Numbered from the stretch's first letter, positions 1-6,066 are shown. The stretch is 21,427 nt of DNA from JBBTXL01 sp038062295 (GCA_038062295.1 JBBTXL010000055.1:1-21427); one strand, 5' to 3'. Program-made: numbers and translations. Notes: generated by a model not told the origin, from the letters alone.

Positions 1-439
1 TATTTCGATACTCAAGGAATGGGGCAAAGGTTTGCATGCCGCCTCCTACATAAGGATTGATAGTGATGGCATCTGCTCTGAAGTATTCAAATGCCGCTTT
101 GGCGTATTGAATATTTGTTTCTGGTGTGTCTCCCCATTTACCATCCAGGATGGTTAGGCACTTCGGGTTCAGAGCCCGGATGTACTCAATGGTGTATTTG
201 AGAGCCAATATACCCTCGTGTCCTTGAGCAAGAAAGAAGGCGAGGTTTATTTTGTATGCACATACTACATCGTGTGTCTTGGCAATGATGCCGCAGTTGA
301 ACCCGCGTATGGTGGCCAGTGGGCCGCCATGAAATAAGTGGTTTGGAATCCTTTCGTAATTACTGTCCAAGCCGATGCAGACAAAGTTACCGAGGTTCCA
401 GCCGCTTTCAAGTATGCTCCGGAAATTTCTTGCGCTCAC
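1..439 (-). CDS. pyrF: orotidine 5'-phosphate decarboxylase (partial, C-terminus outside window)
   Basis: The gene reads leftward and is cut by the window edge after 146 codons. It would decarboxylate OMP to UMP, the last step of de novo pyrimidine synthesis, in the cytoplasm. Visible family marks are CIGLDSN (Asp25), AYKINLAFF (Lys63) and the catalytic D-x-K-x-x-D motif as DGKWGD (Asp99, Lys101, Asp104), followed by the strand ADAITINPYVGGG. These resemble the group-2 form of the enzyme. The start is a GTG at 439-437, chosen because AGGAGG lies 7 nt upstream; the nearby ATG runs straight into a TGA. The usual family motif is DAKRGD, so Trp in place of Arg is a small oddity. It diverges from the unknown gene at 595. 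Identification rests on motifs, without the C-terminal phosphate-binding region. Confidence 0.88.
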   Translation of the reverse strand, partial: MSARNFRSILESGWNLGNFVCIGLDSNYERIPNHLFHGGPLATIRGFNCGIIAKTHDVVCAYKINLAFFLAQGHEGILALKYTIEYIRALNPKCLTILDGKWGDTPETNIQYAKAAFEYFRADAITINPYVGGGMQTFAPFLEYRN

Positions 440-480
440 GTCATCACCTCCTCTTAATTAAGTTGTCAAACAGCTTTCGG

Positions 481-502
481 AAGCCGGCCAATCCGGCTTT
501 TT
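481..502 (-). promoter_or_regulatory. hairpin in the pyrF leader
   Basis: AAGCCGG (481-487) and CCGGCTT (493-499) form a 7-bp stem around a 5-nt loop. Given the minus-strand promoter at 510-538, the hairpin would sit at the extreme 5' end of the pyrF transcript. Read on the plus strand it is followed by a T-run (498-502) and resembles a terminator, but no plus-strand gene precedes it. A role as an mRNA-stabilising 5' stem is an inference. Confidence 0.45.
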
Positions 503-509
503 CGCGTGT

Positions 510-538
510 ACCATATCCCTCTTTCCTTATAAAGTCAA
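510..538 (-). promoter_or_regulatory. sigma70-type promoter for pyrF
   Basis: On the minus strand TTGACT (538-533) is followed after exactly 17 nt by TATGGT (515-510). Transcription would begin near 503, giving a leader of about 65 nt that holds the hairpin at 481-499 and the AGGAGG site of pyrF. Confidence 0.6.
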
Positions 539-594
539 TTGCCGTATACTGGGGGCGTTTACATTTGAACCTTAAAAAGGAGGTGGTGGCTTCT

Positions 595-912
595 ATGCGG
601 CGCAAGCAAAGCCTCAAAGATGTCAAAAAGAAGGTCAAAGAGGTCGTGCGTTACCTTAAGATCACGCGCCGTGTGCCGGAACACGATGTGTTCCGCTATA
701 TGGTGCGGTCGGATGATTTTGAGGAACATGTCGTGAAGCCGCTTGCAGAGATTATCGAGTGGGATGACGAAAAAGAGAAAATAAAAGAGCAAGCGGAGGA
801 GTTGACGAACGAAGTTCGGAAGACGACGAGCATTATGGCAACGATCACGGAGCGCTATCATGCCGCTGTTTCCGCCATCGGAATTTTTTTTCGCCGTAAG
901 AAGCACCTCTAA
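595..912 (+). CDS. hypothetical protein, 105 aa, basic and helical
   Basis: I do not recognise this protein. It is 105 residues long, strongly basic at both ends (MRRKQSLKDVKKK at the start, FFRRKKHL at the end) and predicted to be mostly helical, with an acidic/basic middle such as EWDDEKEKIKEQAEE that could form a short coiled coil. There is no signal peptide and no cysteine. The ATG at 595 is chosen over in-frame upstream starts because AAAAAGGAGG (574-583) sits 11 nt before it, and upstream codons overlap the pyrF promoter region. TATACT at 545-550 could be its -10 box, without a good -35. A terminator begins at its stop codon, so it looks monocistronic. No function is proposed. Confidence 0.7.
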   Translation: MRRKQSLKDVKKKVKEVVRYLKITRRVPEHDVFRYMVRSDDFEEHVVKPLAEIIEWDDEKEKIKEQAEELTNEVRKTTSIMATITERYHAAVSAIGIFFRRKKHL

Positions 913-950
913 TGCCGGCAGGGAACCAACATCCGCCGGCATTTCCTTTT
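911..950 (+). terminator. Rho-independent terminator of the 105-aa gene
   Basis: AATGCCGGC (911-919) pairs perfectly with GCCGGCATT (935-943) around a 15-nt loop and is followed by TTTCCTTTT. The stem overlaps the TAA stop of the preceding gene. Confidence 0.8.
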
Positions 951-977
951 CCGTTACGTTTATTGTGGCGGGTTTTG

Positions 978-1006
978 TTGACATACCAGCGCTTTGTTTA
1001 TATATT
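978..1006 (+). promoter_or_regulatory. consensus sigma70-type promoter for the 253-aa gene
   Basis: A perfect -35 TTGACA (978-983), a 17-nt spacer and the -10 TATATT (1001-1006). It lies just after a terminator and 56 nt before the next start codon, so it defines a separate transcription unit. Confidence 0.85.
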
Positions 1007-1061
1007 AAAGCCGCAACGGATTTTGGTCATTAACAGGTGAATATAAACAGAGGAGGGAGCC

Positions 1062-1823
1062 ATGGGAAGCAATTCCATTACTGATGTGATAGGCCGGTTG
1101 AAAGTATTGGAAGGCCGGATTCAACAACTTGAGGAGGAAAAGAAAGAATTTACAAAAAGCGTTTCGCAGGGGTGGGAGGAGGTGCGCGAGGCCATTCGGT
1201 CGGGAAAAAGCACCGACGACCGGATAAAAGATTTCGTCATCATGCGATACGGCAAACAAAATAAGGAATGCGAAGGAGTGTACCGCGACCTCCAGGAACG
1301 TCTTGCCGGGAAGGCTGGGCAGTTTGTGCTTATGGCAGAGGCGCGTGAAAAAGAGGCGAAATTCCGTTTATGCAGTATGTTACCTCCTCAGGATGATGAC
1401 CGTTTTTCAAAAACATATGAGCATCTCAGCCTGGGAGTTCTTTCCGGGGAGATGCTCATATTCAGTGTTGCAGAGAACCTGTGCACCATTCCGATCGGTG
1501 GCAACCTCGCTTACTACACCGGGGAGCTCTCTTGGGAGGGAGAGCATGTATTGCAGGAAAAACAACCCATGTTGGTGAGCACGCCGGATGGCGAGCGGGA
1601 TCTTGTGCTACAGTACGGAAAAACATTCAGAGATCATTTGGGCGAGAAAGACCGTTACCAGCTCGATGTTTTGGTAGGGAATGATGAAGTTATGGGGTGG
1701 TTTGCAAAAATGCAACCGTTCCGCCAGAAAATTTTGTATCGGATGGCGAGGATGCTGGACAGGCCGTTGGAAGGGGATACCACAGGAGGGAATCCATATC
1801 TCGCATTTCCCGGTTTGCGATAA
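1062..1823 (+). CDS. hypothetical protein, 253 aa, N-terminal coiled coil
   Basis: No family is recognised. The start at 1062 is firm: AGGAGG (1051-1056) lies 5 nt upstream and a consensus promoter lies upstream at 978-1006. Residues 8-35 look like a coiled coil (VIGRLKVLEGRIQQLEEEKK). The rest appears to be a globular soluble domain, roughly residues 70-250, with a mixed alpha/beta pattern and no obvious catalytic motif, signal peptide or membrane segment. Two central cysteines (in RLCSM and NLCTI) are not in a metal-binding arrangement. It is a single-gene unit ending at a bidirectional terminator shared with the convergent aminotransferase. The strong promoter and ribosome site suggest it is well expressed. 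Its function is unknown. Confidence 0.8.
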   Translation: MGSNSITDVIGRLKVLEGRIQQLEEEKKEFTKSVSQGWEEVREAIRSGKSTDDRIKDFVIMRYGKQNKECEGVYRDLQERLAGKAGQFVLMAEAREKEAKFRLCSMLPPQDDDRFSKTYEHLSLGVLSGEMLIFSVAENLCTIPIGGNLAYYTGELSWEGEHVLQEKQPMLVSTPDGERDLVLQYGKTFRDHLGEKDRYQLDVLVGNDEVMGWFAKMQPFRQKILYRMARMLDRPLEGDTTGGNPYLAFPGLR

Positions 1824-1835
1824 AAAATCGCTCAA

Positions 1836-1863
1836 AAAGGGCGCTACAGATGTAGCGCCCTTT
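1836..1863. terminator. bidirectional terminator between convergent genes
   Basis: AAAGGGCGCTACA (1836-1848) pairs perfectly with TGTAGCGCCCTTT (1851-1863), a 13-bp stem with a two-base gap; a hairpin loop must open a few of the central pairs. The minus-strand side is followed by a T-run (TTTTT), so it ends the aminotransferase operon strongly. The plus-strand tail (TTTACT) is weaker but serves the 253-aa gene. Confidence 0.85.
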
Positions 1864-1877
1864 ACTATAATCCTACG

Positions 1878-2957
1878 TTAGAGCACATCGGGATGCGCGG
1901 TAAGGTATTGCGCAATGCGGCGCAGTCCCTCGCGTATTTTTGCCTCGTCAAGCGCATAGCTCATGCGGATGCGATGCGAGTCGCCAAACCAGGTGCCGTC
2001 GTACACAATGACCTTGTGTTTGAAGTAGAGGTCGCTTACCACTCGTGAGGGATCGTTCACTTTCGGAAAAACATAGAACGCCCCCTCCGGTTTCCATACG
2101 GAAAATCCCAAGTTCTGTAAGCCGTCGTAAATAATATCTCGCCGCTTCCGCCAGATGTTCTTTTGGCGTTTGATGTACGAAGCGGGAGCCGCAAGCGCGG
2201 CCAGCGCCATTTCCTGCGCGAGCGAGTTGGTGTTCATGGACGTGTGCACCTTCATTTCAACGGTCTTTTGCACGAATGCGGCGTCTGGGGAGTACAGATA
2301 TCCGACGCGCAGGCCGCACATGGCGTATGTTTTGGAGAATGAGTTGACGGTAATGACGTGGCTTCCCTTGATGGCGTAATATTCCCTTTCGTAAATAAGG
2401 TCTTTGTATACCTCGTCCGAAACGACGGCGACCCCGAATTTTTTGGTGAGCCGCTCGATCTCCCGAAGCGTCGCGACGGACTCAACGCGACCTGTTGGGT
2501 TGGACGGGGAGTTAATGAGTATGGCGGCGCATCCCCGTATTTTTTTCCGGACATCGGCAGCGTCAAGACGCCCGTCTTTGAGTTTTGTGTATACCGGTGT
2601 CATCCCCGCAAACTGAATGATGGACGGGTATGAGTAGTAAAATGGTTTTGGCAGGAGAACTTTTTTTGACTTTCCCGCGCGTCCCAGAACGCGGAACACC
2701 AGATCAAGCGCTTCCGACCCGCCGTTGGTGATGACGAAATTGTCGGCGGAAGACTGCGGATATTTTTTGGCAAGCCGTTTTCGCAGGCGCTCTTCGCCTT
2801 GAATGAGCCCGTACTGAAATGCCACTGGCGCATTTTTCAGCGCCCGGTACACTTCCCGAGGCGGCGGGAGGTCAGGCTGGCCGCTGCCGAACGAGATAAC
2901 CCCTTTCTCTTTTTGCTTGCCGATAAAAAACGACGGGCTCGCAATGATAGTTTTCAT
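1878..2957 (-). CDS. class I/II pyridoxal-phosphate aminotransferase (aspartate aminotransferase family)
   Basis: A fold-type I PLP aminotransferase of 359 residues, slightly shorter than the usual 380-400. Visible marks are the substrate-loop GSGQPDLPPP (24-33), TNGGSEALD (77-85), SPSNPTGR (150-157), SDEVYKDLIYE (180-190) with the PLP-contacting Asp181 and Tyr184, the Schiff-base lysine in NSFSKTYAMCGLRVGY (Lys209), and RIRMSYA with the carboxylate-binding Arg331. The substrate cannot be read from sequence; aspartate, aromatic or alanine specificity are all possible. Its ATG overlaps the stop of the upstream cysteine-repeat gene (ATGA, 2957-2954), which implies translational coupling. It is the last gene of the unit that begins with tRNA-Pro and ends at the 1836-1863 terminator. 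Confidence 0.92.
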   Translation of the reverse strand: MKTIIASPSFFIGKQKEKGVISFGSGQPDLPPPREVYRALKNAPVAFQYGLIQGEERLRKRLAKKYPQSSADNFVITNGGSEALDLVFRVLGRAGKSKKVLLPKPFYYSYPSIIQFAGMTPVYTKLKDGRLDAADVRKKIRGCAAILINSPSNPTGRVESVATLREIERLTKKFGVAVVSDEVYKDLIYEREYYAIKGSHVITVNSFSKTYAMCGLRVGYLYSPDAAFVQKTVEMKVHTSMNTNSLAQEMALAALAAPASYIKRQKNIWRKRRDIIYDGLQNLGFSVWKPEGAFYVFPKVNDPSRVVSDLYFKHKVIVYDGTWFGDSHRIRMSYALDEAKIREGLRRIAQYLTAHPDVL

Positions 2958-3994
2958 GATCTGTCTTTTGCTTCGTTTGTAAACAACCCGGAGTTCGATT
3001 CAATGACAATGCGGCAGGTTTGTTGGTTGTGCGGTTCCAGCTGTTCGCATAAGGTCCGTGCCGGTTCCAGGGAGCCATGGTGATTAATGTAAAGGCCGAC
3101 CATACCTTCAATGCAAGGGATTTTTTGTTCTGGAGAACTGGCCATGCACACCGCTTCCGCGAATTTCGGGTTGTGGATATTTTGTATTATCGTGTTGCCG
3201 CCGACGTTTGCGGCGCAGGTTTGTTGGAAAGGAAGCTCGGCCGTTTTGCACCAGCGCAGGGCGCCGGCGTAGTCGTTGGGGTGAAGATGCAGATAATATT
3301 CGGGAGCGTAAAAGTAGCAGTTTCCTTTTTGGTTTGGCGTTTGTTCCTGGCACGGGTAGAAGGGGTCGTCGGGCTTAAGGAATTTCGACGGATGCATTTT
3401 TGCGTCGCTGTTGAAATTTTCCATGAAGACGCCGTTTGCGCAGTTGCCTTTCGCAAAGTCGGTATCATACGCGTCGCACAGCGCGAGCGAGCGGGGCAGG
3501 TCGTTGTCGGTGTAAAACATGAGGCCATGCCCCACGCCGTGGTAGCATTCCCAGCTCAAAAACTTTTCTTTGGGATACTTGTTGCACACGGTTTTCACGG
3601 CTTGAGAGAAATCAGCACTGGTTGAAAAGTGGCTTTCAATAACGCCATGCAGATAGCCGGAATTACAGATATCGTTTTGATAGGCGATGGCCGCCGCAAA
3701 ATCTTTATATTTTTCGTACGCCGCGTGGCCGATGTCATGCGTCAGCATATGGCACGAGCGCAGAAGAGAATCGTTCGTTGTGGTCTGTTCCTGAAGCTGT
3801 TGGAGCGCGATTTTTGGATCTTGGTTTTTAACGATGGCGACAAAAAAATCGCGCACGTTTTGATACGCCTCCCGCGGCAACGGCTGGGACGGCGGCTGTA
3901 TCTGGCTGTTCCGCACCGCAGCGTCTTTATATACTGCAACACCGACAATGCTTATGAGTACAGAGACGATAAGAAGAAAAAAGAAGTGTCGCAT
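2954..3994 (-). CDS. membrane-anchored extracytoplasmic protein with 34-residue paired-cysteine repeats
   Basis: Unrecognised family, 346 aa. Residues 4-22 form a hydrophobic signal anchor after MRH. The mature part contains 14 cysteines falling in pairs: 81/110, 137/150, 173/185, 215/226, 249/260, 283/294 and 316/327. The last four pairs are each 11 residues apart and recur every 33-34 residues, the period of TPR/Sel1-like helical hairpins. The pattern is roughly A-x-x-x-C, 10 residues, C-x-x-G. The first units also carry histidine motifs, CHMLTHDIGH (81-90) and CYHGVGHG (150-157). I infer a disulfide-stapled solenoid outside the membrane, perhaps metal-binding. The start is set at 3994 because longer in-frame starts run into the tRNA gene. 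There is no Shine-Dalgarno, and only 6 nt separate it from the tRNA. The aminotransferase follows with a 4-nt overlap. Confidence 0.85.
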   Translation of the reverse strand: MRHFFFLLIVSVLISIVGVAVYKDAAVRNSQIQPPSQPLPREAYQNVRDFFVAIVKNQDPKIALQQLQEQTTTNDSLLRSCHMLTHDIGHAAYEKYKDFAAAIAYQNDICNSGYLHGVIESHFSTSADFSQAVKTVCNKYPKEKFLSWECYHGVGHGLMFYTDNDLPRSLALCDAYDTDFAKGNCANGVFMENFNSDAKMHPSKFLKPDDPFYPCQEQTPNQKGNCYFYAPEYYLHLHPNDYAGALRWCKTAELPFQQTCAANVGGNTIIQNIHNPKFAEAVCMASSPEQKIPCIEGMVGLYINHHGSLEPARTLCEQLEPHNQQTCRIVIESNSGLFTNEAKDRS

Positions 3995-4000
3995 AATATG

Positions 4001-4071
4001 TCGGGCCACTGGGAATCGAACCCAGACTACAAGACCCCCAGCCTTGCGTACTACCACTATACGATGGCCCG
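4001..4071 (-). tRNA. tRNA-Pro (anticodon GGG)
   Basis: The minus strand folds into a full cloverleaf of 71 nt. The acceptor stem is CGGGCCA with TGGCCCG, and the discriminator is A. The D arm is GTATAGTGGTAGTAC. The anticodon stem is CAAGG/TCTTG around loop CTGGGGG, placing GGG at 4039-4037. The T arm is CTGGG-TTCGATT-CCCAG. The C1-G72 pair and A73 are the known bacterial tRNA-Pro identity elements. CCA is not encoded; the next bases are CATATT and then the ATG of the downstream protein gene. Confidence 0.95.
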
Positions 4072-4142
4072 CCTTCGCTTACTGAATAAGCTATGGCGGG
4101 TAAACCCATTGAGCTTGTAAGCAGAAAGTATTGTCATCATAA

Positions 4143-4174
4143 CACAAAAACACCCTTGGTTTGTGCCGAGGGTG
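4143..4174 (-). terminator. Rho-independent terminator of rpmB
   Basis: On the minus strand CACCCTCGG pairs with CCAAGGGTG (6 outer pairs, one mismatch, 2 inner pairs) around CACAAA, and TTTTTGTGTT follows. It starts 11 nt after the rpmB stop and separates rpmB from tRNA-Pro. Confidence 0.75.
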
Positions 4175-4184
4175 ATGAGGAGCG

Positions 4185-4370
4185 TTACTTCGTTTTCGCC
4201 GCCGTGCGCATGCAGGTGGTACATGCTTTCAGATGTTTACCGGCAATGACCGTCCATTGGAGATTGGGATATCTCCTTTTTTTGGTTGTCGGATTATATT
4301 TTCCTCTCAATTTTCTGCGGATAGTAACAAGTACTGATGTCTTGCCGCAGTTTTGGCACATTCTCGGCAT
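4185..4370 (-). CDS. rpmB: 50S ribosomal protein L28 (bL28), zinc-binding form
   Basis: A 61-residue protein matching bL28 of the large subunit. It has an N-terminal MCQNCGK (Cys5, Cys8), the family hallmark KKRRYPNLQ (30-38) and a C-terminal ACTTCMR (Cys50, Cys53), so both halves of a four-cysteine zinc site are present. Length is normal for the short bacterial form. ATG at 4370 is preferred; an in-frame ATG three codons later is possible, and neither has a clear Shine-Dalgarno. It has its own promoter (4430-4402) and terminator, so it forms a monocistronic unit divergent from the M50 peptidase. In many bacteria rpmB sits with rpmG; that is not seen here. Confidence 0.93.
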   Translation of the reverse strand: MPRMCQNCGKTSVLVTIRRKLRGKYNPTTKKRRYPNLQWTVIAGKHLKACTTCMRTAAKTK

Positions 4371-4401
4371 ACTATTCCGGTAAAGTTATTTAATGAGGGC
4401 A

Positions 4402-4430
4402 ATAGTATCACATTCTTCAATAATACGCAA
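4402..4430 (-). promoter_or_regulatory. promoter for rpmB
   Basis: On the minus strand TTGCGT (4430-4425), 17-nt spacer, TACTAT (4407-4402), with an extended -10 TGA before it. It lies within, and overlaps, the divergent promoter of the M50 peptidase. Confidence 0.6.
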
Positions 4431-4444
4431 GAGTCTGGTATGAT
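4416..4444 (+). promoter_or_regulatory. extended -10 promoter giving a likely leaderless M50 peptidase mRNA
   Basis: TATGAT (4439-4444) is preceded by TGG, an extended -10, and by TTCAAT (4416-4421) at 17-nt spacing as a weak -35. The expected start of transcription, about 7 nt after the -10, falls on the A of the ATG at 4451. Confidence 0.55.
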
Positions 4445-4450
4445 AATCGT

Positions 4451-5068
4451 ATGGGTGAACTCCAACTTGCTATTTTCCAGATCGTCGTCCTTATATTTTC
4501 TGCCGTCATTCATGAAGTATCGCATGGGGCGGTGGCAAATCACCTGGGTGACCCGACGGCAAAAGACCTTGGGCGGCTCACGCTTAATCCTGTCAAACAT
4601 CTTGAACTGTTCGGGTCGATCATCCTTCCGGTGTTGCTGTATTTGTCCAAAGTCGGGTTTATCTTCGGCTGGGCAAAGCCGGTGCCGTATAACCCGGCAA
4701 ACCTTAAAGACCCGCGCTGGGGGTCGGCGTGGATCGCGCTGGCCGGACCAGCGGCTAATCTTGCGGTTGCGTTGGTTCTGGGACTTATCATCCGTTTCGC
4801 CTCAATTCCAGACCCATTTTTTGTTGCAATGCTTGAGATCGTCGTATTCATCAATATTTTGCTTGCCGTGTTCAACTTGGTTCCCATTCCGCCTCTGGAC
4901 GGTTCCAAACTTCTTTTTTCGGCGCTGGGGGAACGGGCGGAGGGGTTTCAGCGCATGTTTGAGCAAAACGGGCTGATCGTGCTTTTACTGTTCATCTTTT
5001 TCGGATTTACCCTTATCCTGCCCATCATCTATTTTCTCTTTTGGGCGATTACGGGTAATGCATTTTAG
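4451..5068 (+). CDS. M50 family (site-2 protease-like) intramembrane zinc metalloprotease
   Basis: A 205-residue polytopic membrane protein. The first helix carries the zinc-binding HExxH as HEVSH (21-25). The distal helix carries NLVPIPPLDG (142-151), with Asp150 as the third zinc ligand, and WIALAGPAANLAVAL (94-108) matches the central helix of the family. About five or six membrane segments are visible. There is no PDZ domain, so this is the compact YwhC/Rip-like form rather than RseP. Such proteins cleave substrates within the membrane; the substrate here is unknown. The start is the first ATG and has no Shine-Dalgarno; the promoter position suggests a leaderless message. It is a single-gene unit that ends at a terminator shared with a convergent gene. 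Confidence 0.93.
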   Translation: MGELQLAIFQIVVLIFSAVIHEVSHGAVANHLGDPTAKDLGRLTLNPVKHLELFGSIILPVLLYLSKVGFIFGWAKPVPYNPANLKDPRWGSAWIALAGPAANLAVALVLGLIIRFASIPDPFFVAMLEIVVFINILLAVFNLVPIPPLDGSKLLFSALGERAEGFQRMFEQNGLIVLLLFIFFGFTLILPIIYFLFWAITGNAF

Positions 5069-5101
5069 CCGTGCGGAGGATTTTAAAGAACGCTTTTATA
5101 A

Positions 5102-5130
5102 AAGGGGAGATGCTCAAAGCATCTCCCCTT
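5102..5130. terminator. bidirectional terminator between convergent genes
   Basis: AAGGGGAGATGC (5102-5113) pairs perfectly with GCATCTCCCCTT (5119-5130) around TCAAA. T-rich tails follow on both sides (TTGTTT on plus, TTTTAT on minus). It serves the M50 peptidase. It also lies 13 nt past the distal TGA (5146-5144) of the heme-motif gene, which suggests that gene originally ended there. Confidence 0.85.
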
Positions 5131-5143
5131 GTTTACAGAGTGG

Positions 5144-5281
5144 TCAGGCTTCTTTTCTGAAGAAGCTATAGACCAGTTGATAGATCGATATACCCATTTG
5201 AGTGAAGAATGCGGCAGTCATCAGAGCTCCACTCGCCATGACGATATAAATGCCATTTTCATGCGTTCTGGCGATGTTTCA
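5144..5281 (-). other. in-frame continuation of the heme-motif gene beyond an internal TGA
   Basis: After the TGA at 5281-5279 the same frame stays open for 44 codons to a second TGA (5146-5144). The translated segment starts NIARTHENGIYIV, continues as a hydrophobic helix (VMASGALMTAAFF, then GISIYQLVYSFF) and ends RKEA. This is a coherent membrane segment that follows naturally on the preceding one, and it stops just before the terminator. The TGA most simply replaces Trp (TGG) or Arg (CGA). Either a recent nonsense mutation or programmed readthrough would explain it. Confidence 0.75.
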
Positions 5282-5908
5282 CGAAAGGATGTCCGCGATC
5301 ATCGCTGCCATCGGTAATACGATGACGACCCATTTCACCCAACGCCATCCGCCGACTCTGATGCTGGCAAAGCACGTGATAAGCCCTGACATAAAAAAAA
5401 GAGCGGTCATGCCATTGAAATGAATATGAGAAACCCTGACGAGAGTTTCCAACCCCATACCCCTGTTGATTTGAGTGACCTTTTTCACATCTTCAAATGA
5501 GGCGAGTGAGCGGAATGAATGTGCACTATGACAAAGAACGCAGTTTCTTTCGAACATGTCCCTAACCTGGGTATGATACAACTCTTCGTTACTGCCGTTT
5601 CTGATCCAGAAAATGATAGCCGACTTTTCTTCGGGCGTTACATATCGGCCCATGGCACCATCCAGTTTGAGCTCTAGCGTACTTGCGTCCCTTTTACCAT
5701 AGTATGCTGCGCGGATACTTTCCGGAGAAACCCCAAGGAAACCGCCACCGTTATTGTCGTGGTGGTGAACCATAATTTGGGCGAGGTTGAAAACATACCC
5801 GATCGTTAAGCTGATGGCAGTCATGAGAAACAGCAGCCGCAAACTCATAGGCATGCGGTAAATCCGTAGGATTTCGCCGAGCGTAACGTCACTTTTTTTG
5901 TTTCCCAT
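5279..5908 (-). CDS. membrane protein with a c-type heme motif (CxxCH), apparently truncated by an internal TGA
   Basis: 209 residues to the first TGA. A cytoplasmic N-terminus is followed by a membrane helix (about 22-45), a soluble region with NCVLCHS (Cys123, Cys126, His127, the covalent heme c motif), then SHIHFNGMTALFF (160-172), a helix to about 182 and a third helix (187-207). The HIHFNG histidines resemble conserved positions in membrane cytochrome-like proteins of respiratory bacteria, from memory. The start at 5908 is chosen over longer in-frame starts because GGGAGGA lies just upstream. A good promoter (TTGACA-17-TACCAT) precedes it. The frame continues for 44 codons after the TGA, so this may be a young pseudogene or a readthrough gene. 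Heme attachment needs a periplasmic-type face and a maturation system, neither visible here. Confidence 0.8.
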   Translation of the reverse strand: MGNKKSDVTLGEILRIYRMPMSLRLLFLMTAISLTIGYVFNLAQIMVHHHDNNGGGFLGVSPESIRAAYYGKRDASTLELKLDGAMGRYVTPEEKSAIIFWIRNGSNEELYHTQVRDMFERNCVLCHSAHSFRSLASFEDVKKVTQINRGMGLETLVRVSHIHFNGMTALFFMSGLITCFASIRVGGWRWVKWVVIVLPMAAMIADILS

Positions 5909-5965
5909 TCTTCCTCCCGGGTTGATGGTTGTTTGCGGCGATGGTAAAGAGCAAAGACGGATGCA

Positions 5966-5994
5966 ATGGTACTGCACTGCCTTTCACATGTCAA
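5966..5994 (-). promoter_or_regulatory. promoter for the heme-motif membrane protein
   Basis: On the minus strand a perfect TTGACA (5994-5989), a 17-nt spacer and TACCAT (5971-5966). It diverges from the rpsL promoter 40 nt away. Confidence 0.7.
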
Positions 5995-6031
5995 CCCAGC
6001 ATTCAATGAGGTATTGTCAAAGGCGAGGGTG

Positions 6032-6060
6032 TTGACTTTACATGTTTTATCTGATATCTT
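6032..6060 (+). promoter_or_regulatory. promoter of the ribosomal-protein superoperon (rpsL)
   Basis: TTGACT (6032-6037), a 17-nt spacer and TATCTT (6055-6060) preceded by TGA, an extended -10. Transcription would start near 6067, leaving a leader of about 47 nt before rpsL. Confidence 0.7.
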
Positions 6061-6066
6061 TGAATG

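Noticed and set aside
319..594. Upstream in-frame extension of the 105-aa gene
   Set aside because: It crosses the pyrF start, promoter and leader hairpin; the AGGAGG site and ATG at 595 give a better start.
3077..3625. 182-codon plus-strand open frame opposite the cysteine-repeat gene
   Set aside because: The minus-strand gene has regular repeats, a signal anchor and operon context; the plus-strand frame has none of these.
3995..4057. Longer N-terminus for the cysteine-repeat protein
   Set aside because: The extra codons are the tRNA-Pro gene; the ATG at 3994 is followed directly by a hydrophobic signal anchor.
5144..5281. Genome-wide reassignment of TGA to an amino acid
   Set aside because: TGA ends rpsJ, rpsQ, rplN and the cysteine-repeat gene at the right lengths, so the internal TGA is a local event.
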